Of a stretch of DNA of 64,000 nt, positions 48,790 to 57,216 are shown in pieces (position 1 is the stretch's first letter; each line of letters opens with the position of its first letter). The DNA lies in the NCBI GenBank assembly GCA_900317325.1, contig ONGE01000017.1, positions 62,001 through 126,000 of the forward strand, read 5' to 3'. Source of the DNA: an uncultured Prevotellaceae bacterium. Its GTDB lineage: Bacteria; Bacteroidota; Bacteroidia; Bacteroidales; Muribaculaceae. Both the position numbers and the translations under genes were made by a program. Below the pieces are notes generated by a model. It was not told the origin of the DNA. It made no database searches and was given only the letters and a program-made list of their open reading frames with translations.

Positions 48790-49130
48790 GCGAATTTTCT
48801 TTATTATCTGTTGTTCATTTGGGGGGATTTAAATGCGGGAGACTGAGAGGACTGAGATAATGAAGATAATGGAGGGGACGGAGGAGTGGCCACTCCAAGG
48901 CGAGGCCCTACAGGACGATAGAGCGGTCATGTCATCGAAGTTGATTGTAAAGGTTGCTGCAAGGTTCATTTTGGTTAATCAACGTTAAATAATTGGTTAG
49001 CAAATGGGTATTTGAGTGAATAGCAGTAAATTTGGATGACCTAATTAGCCTCTATTGATGGGATAACGGGTTCTGCCCACATTATTATGGCTATCATCTA
49101 ATTTTATAGAACCCCCAAAATTCTTGTTAT
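48790..49130. other. Intergenic region, mostly empty
   Basis: The 340 bases between the divergent HAD and anchor-J genes show no coding sequence. A TAAATTTG element at 49027-49034 may start the transcript of the downstream gene, with a leader of about 90 bases. A purine-rich stretch (48835-48890) has no clear structure. Confidence 0.5.
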
Positions 49131-51032
49131 ATGATGAAACAATTCTTCATTACAGGTGCAGCGTTGTTGCTGGCAATCGGCATTGGTTCAGCTCAACAGA
49201 TAGACATGAATGCGCCCAAAGTCGATGTAGGCAAGATGTTGCCGCAAGTTGAACAGATGAGTGTCCAGCCTAAGACAATCTACCGTGCTCCTCACAGGGC
49301 TATTGGTGACGAGATTGCTCACTGGACGCTGAACACCTTCGAAGAGTTCCAGGTGCTCATGACGATGACGATGATCAATGCCAATGACGATGACTATGGC
49401 TGGAGCGCAAGCTCAACAGGTACTAACCTGAACGTCTTCTGTAACTCCAATCCTGACCAAAGCAATGACGACTGGTTGATTACAGCCCCCATCACCCTTG
49501 AGGCCGGAAAGAATTATCAGGTGAGTGTACAACTGCGCGGTCGCAATGCAGAGCGTCAAATTGAGATCATGGCGGGTCAGGAAGCTACTGTCGAGGGAAT
49601 GACTATCCGCTTGACCGGTGTGGAGAACGTCACGACCGATGCCTATCACATGCACAAAGGCTCCTTCATTGCCGAGGCCGATGGCGAGTACATGATCGGC
49701 TTCCATGATGTGAGTGCACCTGCTGATATGGCCTACCTGTATCTGGCCGATATCATCGTCAGTGAGGCTGCTCCCGCCGGTGCTCCCGCGGCAGCAACCG
49801 ACTTCACCGTCACACCTGGCGAGAATGCCGCTCTGACGGCCGACATTCAATTCACGCTTCCCACTGTCACTGTAGCAGGTGATGCGTTGGCCACTATTGA
49901 CTGTGTTGAACTGTTGTGCAACGGCGAGGTTGTGTACACATGGATTGATGTAACCCCCGGACAGGAAATCGCCTATGTTGATCATCCCGCCAATGGCGGT
50001 TCCAAGACCTATAGTGTTATTGCCTATAATGCCGCAGGACAAGGCGCTGCCACCGAACAGACCGTTTGGGTGGGATATGACATCCCAGACGCGCCGACCA
50101 ATGTAGTGCTCTCGGCCGATAACCCTGACGACATGTTGCTCACATGGAACGGTCCCACTACAGGCCATAATGGCTATCTCTTTGACCCTGAGAATGTCTG
50201 GTACAATGTATACTCAGTCACCACCACGATGCAGGGCTCAACGCTGGGCGATGTCATCTTCACTACCGAGAAGGGCGTGACCTCGCAGCAGCTGGGTAGA
50301 GGCATCGATGAGGGTGAAGAACGCGGCATGAACTGCTATGCAGTCGCTGCTGTCAACGAGTCGGGAGAGGGCCCGTTCCAGGGTTCTAACTATCTGTTGA
50401 TCGGTGCTCCTTTCGAACTGCCGTTCGAGGAACACTTCACCGATGGCGTGGCAAGCACTTTCTGGTATGGCTCAGGCTCGGGACTCGGCTACGACTATGG
50501 TTTAGCCGGCTCCGGAGTCCGACAGATCTCGACAACCGAGTCGGGTGGCGCGATGTTCATGCAGACATTCTTCAACGACACCATCCAAGGCCATAGCTTC
50601 AAGGTGAGCATGGCGGGAGCCCGAGCTCCGAGATTGTCATTCAAGCGCTCGACCGAGTCGGGACACATGATCTTGCAGGTTATCGTGTACAATGCCGACC
50701 GCACTCACATCGAGACCGTCTATGAGGAGGACATTCCTAATGCATCCGAATGGGAAGAGGTGGAGGTATCTCTCGATGCATTCGTTGGCGAGCCCCGATA
50801 CATCTGTGTAGCTTTCACGGCTATTGACCCCGAGATGTCCAATCGATACAAGTATATGAATGTGACCGATATCTGCATCTATGATTCAGCCCCGACAACC
50901 ATCAACGAGGTTGTCAGCGAGAGTGATGTTGACAACAGGGTTTACTCCATCGATGGACGCGTGATGGGTACCAGCCTCGATAACCTGCCTCAAGGCATTT
51001 ACATCCAGGGCGGTAAAAAAATCCTGAAGTAA
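49131..51032 (+). CDS. Secreted choice-of-anchor-J / fibronectin-type protein
   Basis: This 633-residue protein has a signal peptide (MMKQFFITGAALLLAIGIGSAQQ). Residues about 60-210 form a jelly-roll of the choice-of-anchor-J type (SNDDWLITAPITLEAGKNYQ). Two fibronectin-III-like domains follow (DFTVTPGENAALTADIQFTL; PDAPTNVVLSADNPDDMLLT), then a second anchor-J-like domain. The C-terminal tail VYSIDGRVMGTSLDNLPQGI then YIQGGKKILK is a Prevotella-type sorting tail like that of the C10 protease. No catalytic residues are evident; adhesion or binding is plausible. A terminator follows. Confidence 0.75.
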   Translation: MMKQFFITGAALLLAIGIGSAQQIDMNAPKVDVGKMLPQVEQMSVQPKTIYRAPHRAIGDEIAHWTLNTFEEFQVLMTMTMINANDDDYGWSASSTGTNLNVFCNSNPDQSNDDWLITAPITLEAGKNYQVSVQLRGRNAERQIEIMAGQEATVEGMTIRLTGVENVTTDAYHMHKGSFIAEADGEYMIGFHDVSAPADMAYLYLADIIVSEAAPAGAPAAATDFTVTPGENAALTADIQFTLPTVTVAGDALATIDCVELLCNGEVVYTWIDVTPGQEIAYVDHPANGGSKTYSVIAYNAAGQGAATEQTVWVGYDIPDAPTNVVLSADNPDDMLLTWNGPTTGHNGYLFDPENVWYNVYSVTTTMQGSTLGDVIFTTEKGVTSQQLGRGIDEGEERGMNCYAVAAVNESGEGPFQGSNYLLIGAPFELPFEEHFTDGVASTFWYGSGSGLGYDYGLAGSGVRQISTTESGGAMFMQTFFNDTIQGHSFKVSMAGARAPRLSFKRSTESGHMILQVIVYNADRTHIETVYEEDIPNASEWEEVEVSLDAFVGEPRYICVAFTAIDPEMSNRYKYMNVTDICIYDSAPTTINEVVSESDVDNRVYSIDGRVMGTSLDNLPQGIYIQGGKKILK

Positions 51033-51057
51033 ACGAGGATTGCCCCTTCAATCTATC

Positions 51058-51095
51058 AAGGCTCCAAGCTCACAACGGCCTGGGGCCTTGTTCTT
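51058..51095 (+). terminator. Terminator of the anchor-J gene
   Basis: AAGGCTCCA pairs with TGGGGCCTT (one G-T pair), followed by GTTCTTT, 26 bases after the stop. Confidence 0.6.
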
Positions 51096-51246
51096 TACTT
51101 ATTGCCTTTTCATTATTAGAAAATATGCTTTCGCCAGGCAAATGTCAGACAATGCCAGCATAATATTCGCGAGATGCTTATAAACTACGCCATGAAAAAA
51201 GAGGTGTATGAAGCAATCCAAGCGCGGGATGAGTGAAAAGGCAGTG

Positions 51247-51780
51247 TTATTCCTTGTCAATGAGTTGTCGCAGTTGCTCTATGGTCTTCATATCTCGGCC
51301 CAAAACCACTCCTCCACTCACAAGGATGGGAACCAATATAACGAGTACTGCGAGCAACACAAGCAATCTGATCAATGAATCTGAGTTGAGATTCTCTCCG
51401 ATATATTCCCGGAGAATTATAGCGGCATAAAACACTATAAAGAAAACAATGGTAAAAATTCGGCCTTTTCGCATTCTCTTATCATACCAGTACAATAACT
51501 GATCTGGAGTGTCAAGACGTTCAAACATCTTTTTATACCGATAACTGTACAGAACTAGCCATCCCACCAGACAAGCAATAACTGCATTTTCTATTAAGAA
51601 AATACTATCCTTAACTTCATACGGATATTTTGTTATCGCTTTCCAAACCAAAAGCACTATTATTAACAGCAACCAAAACAATCCGATATAGAATTCTTTT
51701 TTTGCTCTTGATTTACACTTGCCCTTGATTTGCTCGAACAACTCCTCTTTGGTAAGGTTTTCTGATTCCTCATGCTTCAT
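51247..51780 (-). CDS. Small membrane protein, paralogue of the 13.3 kb gene
   Basis: This protein has 177 residues. The N-terminal cytoplasmic segment (LTKEELFEQIKGKCKSRAKK) is followed by two hydrophobic helices (about 33-50 and 60-80), a charged linker with ERLDTPDQLLYWYDKRMRKG and two further helices, ending in RDMKTIEQLRQLIDKE. Its order of helices and the K-C-K and L-x-TP-(D/E)-QLL motifs match the protein at 13252-13794. The role is unknown. It has its own TACCTTTG promoter at 51847-51854. Confidence 0.7.
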   Translation of the reverse strand: MKHEESENLTKEELFEQIKGKCKSRAKKEFYIGLFWLLLIIVLLVWKAITKYPYEVKDSIFLIENAVIACLVGWLVLYSYRYKKMFERLDTPDQLLYWYDKRMRKGRIFTIVFFIVFYAAIILREYIGENLNSDSLIRLLVLLAVLVILVPILVSGGVVLGRDMKTIEQLRQLIDKE

Positions 51781-51846
51781 AATATCTCGTATTTATCTGG
51801 TTATTATTTTCACTCTCAAAAAATACATGAGTAGCAAAGAACTACG

Positions 51847-51854
51847 CAAAGGTA
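51847..51854 (-). promoter_or_regulatory. TACCTTTG element
   Basis: It lies about 66 bases upstream of the ATG at 51780 on the reverse strand. Confidence 0.6.
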
Positions 51855-52064
51855 GCTAATATTTCGCTATTATCTTCTCTTATTCCAATTATTCATATAT
51901 ATCGATGCTTGTCCTGTACCAGCAGGGATAAACTCAATGGCCATCCCAGCAAATTAAGTAGGCCCATCAGCGAACAAGTTTCAGTTCACCATGAGCATCA
52001 AAAGAAAACCGGCTGGCTTACCTATGTGGTAAACCAACCGATTAAATCCTAAAAAGCATCTGTG

Positions 52065-52811
52065 CTATTTGTGACGGGCACGCACGGCACGGACAGTGTT
52101 GCCATTGTACCGGGAATCGAACCAGATCTCGCTGTCCCTGTCATCAAGGAAAAGCAGATAGGCATCATGCTGGTCAGCCGCTTGGATTCTGAGCTTTTCG
52201 GGGGAGCAAAGCGTGCGTGACCAATAGTAGGCGCACACGCCATCATTAAATTGATATTCAACGCGTCCGCCCGCTGCAGGCAAGAAGATGGAGTTACCAT
52301 TGGGACCTGTTACCAGTTGACCTTTCACGCCTTTCACTCGAGTCCATTCCCATTCGCATTTGTCCACCAGTTCTTGCACCTGTTCCAGGGTCGGCATGCG
52401 CCATCGTGAGCCCCAGTTCACGTATGCAGCATCGTCTTCAGGTTCCAGTTCCATCTTGCCATCTCCCATGACATAACCAGTGCCTGTCCAACTCCTGACA
52501 TAGTACTTGAACCATGTCTCTTCAAGAACCTTATAATAGTGATCACTAATGGTATCATAAACCCAGTGTGCCCACTTATAGTTACTCCAGACATATTCTT
52601 CCTTAGGCACGACTTCGCCCCAAGCAAAGTAGTCGCCGTATTCCTCGGGGCTCTCGGCACCGACGTTACACGTTGCCCACAGCGTGCCGCTGGGCAGGCC
52701 CAGGTCAACATACTCGTGAGTGTCGGGAATGTCAGGTTCATCTTTATCGTCGTTGCATGAAATGAAGACAAACGGCAATGCAACAGCCATTAACAAAAGA
52801 ATCTTTTTCAT
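52065..52811 (-). CDS. Surface lipoprotein with a FISUMP/DUF1566-like domain
   Basis: This 248-residue lipoprotein has signal MKKILLLMAVALPFVFISC with lipidated C19 followed by NDDKDEPD, an acidic surface-export-like signal. The domain begins EYVDLGLPSGTLWATCNVGA, then YGDYFAWGE, RWRMPTLEQVQELVDKCEW and YWSRTLCSP, ending NTVRAVRARHK. This is the pattern of the Fibrobacter major paralogous domain, abundant in Bacteroidales surface proteins of unknown function. ATG 52811 is chosen over an earlier in-frame start because the signal peptide begins there. Confidence 0.8.
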   Translation of the reverse strand: MKKILLLMAVALPFVFISCNDDKDEPDIPDTHEYVDLGLPSGTLWATCNVGAESPEEYGDYFAWGEVVPKEEYVWSNYKWAHWVYDTISDHYYKVLEETWFKYYVRSWTGTGYVMGDGKMELEPEDDAAYVNWGSRWRMPTLEQVQELVDKCEWEWTRVKGVKGQLVTGPNGNSIFLPAAGGRVEYQFNDGVCAYYWSRTLCSPEKLRIQAADQHDAYLLFLDDRDSEIWFDSRYNGNTVRAVRARHK

Positions 52812-52994
52812 TTTGATAACCATTTTATAGTTTATGTTTATTCTATGATACTTCTCCCAGAATTTCAAGTTATACAATATAGTAACGAACAGAATCTGGA
52901 ATTATTACCTGAAAATACCCCAAAAGGAGCGTTAAGCCGCAAATAATTGAGCTTAACGTTTTATTGTATTCTAAGACAACAAACAGGCGATGAT

Positions 52995-53147
52995 TCAATC
53001 CTCGGGGGTATCTTTTTTCTGCTTGTTGCGTTTGCGCACATTGAGCTCATGGATCAAGGCGAGGAATGCGACCAGCACACCGATCAGCCCCACAAGCAGG
53101 CTGATAAGTTGATAGTTCTCTTTGGCAAAACTGAACAGGGTATCCAT
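52995..53147 (-). CDS. 50-residue single-pass membrane protein
   Basis: Too short to be noticed as a long reading frame, this gene reads MDTLFSFAKENYQ, a hydrophobic helix (about residues 14-33, LISLLVGLIGVLVAFLALI), then HELNVRKRNKQKKDTPED. The basic residues after the helix put the C-terminus in the cytoplasm. A TACCTTTG promoter lies at 53170-53177, divergent from the promoter of the C1B peptidase gene. An ATG two codons upstream (53153) is an alternative start. No family is recognised. Confidence 0.65.
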   Translation of the reverse strand: MDTLFSFAKENYQLISLLVGLIGVLVAFLALIHELNVRKRNKQKKDTPED

Positions 53148-53169
53148 ATGCATATCTATGTTTAGATGA

Positions 53170-53177
53170 CAAAGGTA
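53170..53177 (-). promoter_or_regulatory. TACCTTTG element for the small membrane protein
   Basis: It lies 22 bases upstream of the chosen ATG, back to back with 53201-53208. Confidence 0.6.
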
Positions 53178-53200
53178 ATGCTTTTTTGGGTGGAATGTAG

Positions 53201-53208
53201 TATTTTTG
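53201..53208 (+). promoter_or_regulatory. TATTTTTG element for the C1B peptidase
   Basis: It lies 27 bases before the ATG at 53236. Confidence 0.65.
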
Positions 53209-53235
53209 CCGAGAAATAACTAAAGCGACCATAAC

Positions 53236-54417
53236 ATGAAAAAGAGTATTATTGCATTGATGATGAGCTTGGCGTGTGCATTTTGCGTGCAGGCGGGTGA
53301 TGAGATTGTTTTCACGACGGTGCTTGAGAATCCCATCACACCAGTGAAGAACCAGAACCGCAGCGGCACGTGCTGGGCCTATGCGACAATCGGCTATATC
53401 GAGGCCGAGTTGCTGCGCACGACAGGCAAGGTGTATGACCTGAGCGAGATGTTCGTGGCCAGCAAGGACTATGTGGACTGTGCCGAGTATCACGTGAGGA
53501 TGCACGGTAACAGCCGCTTCTCGGAGGGCGGTTCGGCCGACGATGTGCTGGAGGTCATCAACCGCCACGGCATCTGTCCCGAGGAGGCGATGGCACGTCC
53601 CGGCTCGATGATCGGCGACACGCTGGCCAACTTCACCGAGTTCTTCACCACACTGGAGCCATACGTCGAGTCCATCGCCAAGGGCACAAGCACCAAGCTG
53701 ACCACGCAGTGGAAGGTGGGCCTGCAGGGCATCCTCGATGCCTACCTGGGCGAGTGTCCCGAGACTTTCACCTATGCAGGCAAGCAATACACCCCCAAGT
53801 CGTTCGCCCAGGCACTGGGCATCAACAAGAATGACTATGTGAGCATTACGAGCTTCACCCATCACCCATTCTATGAGCAGTTTGTCATCGAGGCGCCCTA
53901 CAAGTGGCGTCCGCGTCCCAGCTGGAACGTAACCCTTGACGAGATGATGACGACCATCGACCAGGCTTTGAAAGACGGCTACACGGTGTGCTGGGGTGGT
54001 GACGTGAGCGAGGACGGTTTCACCCGCACTGGCTTGGGCATCGCTGCCGACATCGAGCACGCGCCCGACCTGACGGGCAGTGACGCCGCTCGCTGGCTCA
54101 AGCTTACCAAGGCCGAGAAAGCCGAGTCGCTCAAGAAGCTGGGGGCACAGACGCCCGAACTCGTTCCCACCCAGGCGTTGCGCCAAGAACGCTTCGACAA
54201 CTGGCAGTCCACCTACGACCACGTAATGCTCATCTACGGAATCGCGCGTGACCAGAACGGCCGCGAGTATTATATGGTCAAGAACTCGTGGGGCAAGACA
54301 GGCGACTACAACGGCATCTGGTACATGTCGAAGGCCTACATCGCCCTGAACACGACCTATATCTTCCTGAACAAGGCCGCCGTGAAGAAAGACCTGCGCA
54401 AGAAACTGGGATTCTAA
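53236..54417 (+). CDS. Exported C1B (bleomycin-hydrolase-like) cysteine peptidase
   Basis: This 393-residue protein has a signal peptide (MKKSIIALMMSLACAFCVQA). The catalytic triad is visible: C46 in QNRSGTCWAYATIGY, H329 in YDHVMLIYG and N350 in VKNSWGKTGDYNG. It corresponds to the aminopeptidase C/bleomycin hydrolase family but is exported, so it probably trims peptides in the periplasm. It has its own promoter and a long terminator hairpin. Confidence 0.92.
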   Translation: MKKSIIALMMSLACAFCVQAGDEIVFTTVLENPITPVKNQNRSGTCWAYATIGYIEAELLRTTGKVYDLSEMFVASKDYVDCAEYHVRMHGNSRFSEGGSADDVLEVINRHGICPEEAMARPGSMIGDTLANFTEFFTTLEPYVESIAKGTSTKLTTQWKVGLQGILDAYLGECPETFTYAGKQYTPKSFAQALGINKNDYVSITSFTHHPFYEQFVIEAPYKWRPRPSWNVTLDEMMTTIDQALKDGYTVCWGGDVSEDGFTRTGLGIAADIEHAPDLTGSDAARWLKLTKAEKAESLKKLGAQTPELVPTQALRQERFDNWQSTYDHVMLIYGIARDQNGREYYMVKNSWGKTGDYNGIWYMSKAYIALNTTYIFLNKAAVKKDLRKKLGF

Positions 54418-54438
54418 TCCCTCAACCAGAAGACGACC

Positions 54439-54482
54439 AAAAGTCCTGCAAGGATGCTATCGCCGCACCTTGCAGGACTTTT
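54439..54482 (+). terminator. Strong terminator, 15-bp perfect stem
   Basis: AAAAGTCCTGCAAGG pairs exactly with CCTTGCAGGACTTTT around a 14-base loop. Confidence 0.9.
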
Positions 54483-54503
54483 CATTGAATGTTGGCATGA
54501 TAA

Positions 54504-54535
54504 TTTGTTATAATGAGAAAATATTGCTACCTTTG
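54504..54535 (+). promoter_or_regulatory. Promoter with -33 TTTG and -7 TACCTTTG
   Basis: TTTG (54504-54507) and TACCTTTG (54528-54535) are 20 bases apart; the ATG at 54566 follows 30 bases later. It drives patatin, recX and comF. Confidence 0.7.
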
Positions 54536-54565
54536 CCATAGAAAACCATTATAAAACTATTATCA

Positions 54566-55465
54566 ATGAATACTGTCAAGACAGGTATCGTACTGGAAGG
54601 CGGTGGCATGCGCGGCATGTACACCTGCGGCATCCTTGACGTTCTCATGGAAAACCACATCTATGTTGACGGCATGGTCGGCGTGTCGGCAGGCATTGCC
54701 TTCGGCTGCAATTACAAGTCCAGGCAAGCCGGTCGCGCACTGCGCTACAACGTGCGTTTTGCCAAAGACCGCCGTTACAGCGGCATGATGTCGCTGCTCA
54801 AGACCGGCAACTACTATAATGCACACTTCGCCTACAATCTGGTGCCGAGGCACTACGATATATTTGACTACAACGTGTTTGAGGACACGGCGATGGAATG
54901 CTATGCCGTGTGCTTTGACGTGAAAACCGGCAATGGTGTATATCAACGCCTGGACCGGGTGAACGACGATTTCTTTGAATGGATACGGGCCTCGGCATCG
55001 ATGCCCGTGGTGGCCCAGCCCGTCGAGGTGGGTGGCCGTCTGCTGCTCGACGGCGGACTGGCCGACTCCATCCCCCTGGAATTCATGATGAGCAAGGGTT
55101 ACGAGCGTAACATCGTGGTCTTGACCCGCGAAGACGGCTTCCGCAAGACCGCCGAACACGGCATGTGGCTGATCAAGCCGCTGCTGCGCAAGTGGCCCAA
55201 GGTCATCGAGGCCCTGAAGAAGCGCCCTGCGCATTACAACATGCAGTTGCAACAAGTGCGCGAACAGGAGCGCAAGGGCACGGCCTTTGTATTCCGCCCG
55301 CTCAAGCCGCTCAACGTGAGCCGCACGACGCACGATGCCGCCGAGATGAACCGCGTGTATCAACAAGGCCGCGAGGAGGCCTTGCAACGCCTCGATGAAC
55401 TGAAGCGATTCCTCGCTGGCGAGAAAGAGACCGCACCCTCTCCCACCCCCGATGAACAATCCTAA
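54566..55465 (+). CDS. Patatin-like phospholipase
   Basis: This 299-residue protein has the patatin catalytic dyad S41 in GVSAG and D162 in DGGLAD. The oxyanion motif GGGMRGMY lies at the N-terminus (residues about 12-19). There is no signal peptide or membrane helix, so it is a cytoplasmic lipid acyl hydrolase, similar to YjjU-like proteins. Its last 14 bases overlap recX, and recX overlaps comF, so the three form one operon. Confidence 0.9.
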   Translation: MNTVKTGIVLEGGGMRGMYTCGILDVLMENHIYVDGMVGVSAGIAFGCNYKSRQAGRALRYNVRFAKDRRYSGMMSLLKTGNYYNAHFAYNLVPRHYDIFDYNVFEDTAMECYAVCFDVKTGNGVYQRLDRVNDDFFEWIRASASMPVVAQPVEVGGRLLLDGGLADSIPLEFMMSKGYERNIVVLTREDGFRKTAEHGMWLIKPLLRKWPKVIEALKKRPAHYNMQLQQVREQERKGTAFVFRPLKPLNVSRTTHDAAEMNRVYQQGREEALQRLDELKRFLAGEKETAPSPTPDEQS

Positions 55466-55946
55466 GCGACCTCTCACCCCAGCCCAGGCTGCGAATCGCG
55501 CCGCCGCCCTGTGTGCCCGCTGCGAGCAGGCACCCGGCGACATCCGCGAGAAGCTGCTCAAGTGGGGCCTGTCGGTGGGCGATGCCAGCCAAGTGCTTTG
55601 CCAGCTCACCGAGCAGGGATTCATCGACGAGCGACGGTTCGCCAGAGCGTTCGTCAAGGACAAATTCATGTTCAATGGCTGGGGGCGCATCAAGATTGCC
55701 CACCAGCTGCGCCAAAAAGGCATCACCGCCGAGGTCATCGACGAAGCGACAGGCACCCTGGATGAAGACAATTACCGCGATCGCCTTGTTGAACTGCTGC
55801 GCGCCAAATGGCGCACCGTGAAAACCCGTGAGCCGCGTGCGGCATGGGCTGCGATGATGCGGTTTGCCGTTTCACGGGGTTTCGAGACATCGATTGCCGC
55901 CGAGTGTGTCAAGCAAGTAACCCGAATCGATGCTCAAGACGATTAA
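55452..55946 (+). CDS. recX: RecX family regulatory protein
   Basis: This 164-residue protein has three RecX-type helical repeats: IREKLLKWGLSVGDASQVLC, then QLTEQGFIDERRFARAFVKD (the D-E-R-x-F-A motif) and GRIKIAHQLRQKGITAEVID. RecX binds RecA and limits its filament activity. The gene starts within patatin and ends within comF (17-base overlap). No recA lies nearby. Confidence 0.9.
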   Translation: MNNPKRPLTPAQAANRAAALCARCEQAPGDIREKLLKWGLSVGDASQVLCQLTEQGFIDERRFARAFVKDKFMFNGWGRIKIAHQLRQKGITAEVIDEATGTLDEDNYRDRLVELLRAKWRTVKTREPRAAWAAMMRFAVSRGFETSIAAECVKQVTRIDAQDD

Positions 55947-56637
55947 ACAATGGCTTGCAGCCGCTGCCGACGTGGCCTTGCCTCGCTTGTGCCCGGTGTG
56001 CGGAAAAGCGCTCGACAGCGACGAGCAGTGGCTGTGCCGCAAGTGCCTTGCCGCCCTGCCCCGCACCCGCTACGAGGAGACAGATTTCAACACCATGGAG
56101 CAACACTTTGCCGGCAAGGTGCCCATCGAACGAGCCACCGCCTATTTCTTCTACGAGAAAGGGGCGCCCTATGCAAGCATCCTGCACGACATCAAATACC
56201 ATTCCACTCCACGCATGGGACGATGGCTGACCTCACGCGCCGTGCGTGACATGCAGGCAAGCCATTTCTTTGAGGGAATCGATGTGGTGACCGCCGTACC
56301 GCTTCATCGCAGCAAGTTGGCCAAGCGCGGTTACAACCAGAGTGAATACCTCGCACTCGGCATCGCCGATGAACTGGGCATCCCATACGTCGAGATCTTG
56401 ACAGCCGTTCGTCCCCACTCCACCCAAACCCACAAGGGTGCCCTTGAGCGCTGGCAGAACATCCAAGACAACTATGCCTTAAAAAAAGATGCCGACCGCT
56501 TTGCCGGCCAGCACATCCTGCTCGTTGACGACGTCATCACAACGGGTTCTACCCTCACCGTGTGCGCAGCCCTGCTGAAAAACATCCCCGGCACTCGCGT
56601 CTCGTTGTTTACCCTCGCCGCCGCCCGCCTAGAGTAA
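55930..56637 (+). CDS. ComF-like phosphoribosyltransferase family protein
   Basis: This protein of 235 residues has an N-terminal zinc-ribbon (CPVCGKALDSDEQWLCRKC) and a phosphoribosyltransferase fold. The domain carries VTAVPLHRSKLAKRGYNQSE and the PRPP-binding motif HILLVDDVITTGSTL. Such proteins are linked to DNA uptake or nucleotide salvage, but the reaction is unknown. It ends the patatin-recX-comF operon, and a hairpin starts exactly at its stop. Confidence 0.9.
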   Translation: MLKTIKQWLAAAADVALPRLCPVCGKALDSDEQWLCRKCLAALPRTRYEETDFNTMEQHFAGKVPIERATAYFFYEKGAPYASILHDIKYHSTPRMGRWLTSRAVRDMQASHFFEGIDVVTAVPLHRSKLAKRGYNQSEYLALGIADELGIPYVEILTAVRPHSTQTHKGALERWQNIQDNYALKKDADRFAGQHILLVDDVITTGSTLTVCAALLKNIPGTRVSLFTLAAARLE

Positions 56638-56738
56638 TCTTCCATCACTTGAGCGATGGAAGATAGTGTATCTCACGGGCGATCGTCATCGCCCGTGGTG
56701 TAGAGTGGAGTTAGTCCATGTGCCATTGCACATGGACT
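56637..56738. repeat. Three successive perfect hairpins
   Basis: Stems of 10, 10 and 11 bp occur at 56637-56664 (ATCTTCCATC), 56674-56697 (CACGGGCGAT) and 56713-56738 (AGTCCATGTGC), each with a 4- to 8-base loop. Their sequences differ. No T-tract follows any of them, so they are not ordinary terminators. The first may help end the comF operon. Confidence 0.85.
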
Positions 56739-56763
56739 GTGTATGGGATACAATGCTGATATA

Positions 56764-57132
56764 TCAGGATTGATTCTGTTTGGCTTTGTGCAAGCCGTTC
56801 AGCAGCTTTGATGTTGTAAAAAAGAGTGGTCTTATCTGATTGAAATCATCTTCTGAAATGTAGCCCAAGTCAACGGATAACTGAAGTTGGCTGTAAAGTT
56901 CCATAAGTGAGCCATAAGCAATTTCCAGAAAATGAGTTGTCTCTTTGGCTGCAAGCCTTCCTATGCCTTCTGCAATGTTCGACGGAACAGAAATGGCCGA
57001 TCGTTGCAACTGATTGCACAAGGCGATTCTCTCTTAGAGCGGGAACTTCTTGAGTAGCTGATAGACTTTGACAGTCAATTGTCGCGCCAATTGATAGGCT
57101 TCAAGCTTCTCGAAATGATAAATATAATCCAT
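56764..57132 (-). pseudogene. Four-helix-bundle (23S rRNA intervening-sequence type) protein with a nonsense codon
   Basis: The frame starts MDYIYHFEKLEAYQLARQLT, continues VKVYQLLKKFPL, then has TAA followed by ERIALCNQLQRSAISVPSNI and AEGIGRLAAKETTHFLEIAYG. Joined, it is a normal 122-residue four-helix-bundle protein of the S23/Avd-like family. The TAA sits where relatives have Glu or a similar residue (FPxEE), so a single G-to-T change could explain it. The part after the stop contains internal Mets but loses helix 1. It is probably inactive. The function of the family is unclear. Confidence 0.75.
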
Positions 57133-57184
57133 GATGATGACTGTTTAAAAGATAATCCTGATAGCACCATACACCATACACAAG

Positions 57185-57210
57185 TAACGGCGCCTTGTGG
57201 GGCGCCGTTA
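57185..57210 (-). terminator. Hairpin after rpoZ
   Basis: TAACGGCGCC pairs exactly with GGCGCCGTTA around a 6-base loop, 7 bases beyond the rpoZ stop. No T-tract is present on the reverse strand. Confidence 0.6.
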
Positions 57211-57216
57211 ACTTTA

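Noticed and set aside
51120-51239. Short open frame ending MKKEVYEAIQARDE
   Set aside because: Only 40 codons, without a promoter or recognisable pattern; too weak to call a gene or remnant.
53047-54222. Reverse-strand frame of 391 codons opposite the C1B peptidase
   Set aside because: The peptidase triad on the plus strand is unambiguous; this frame has no plausible start context.
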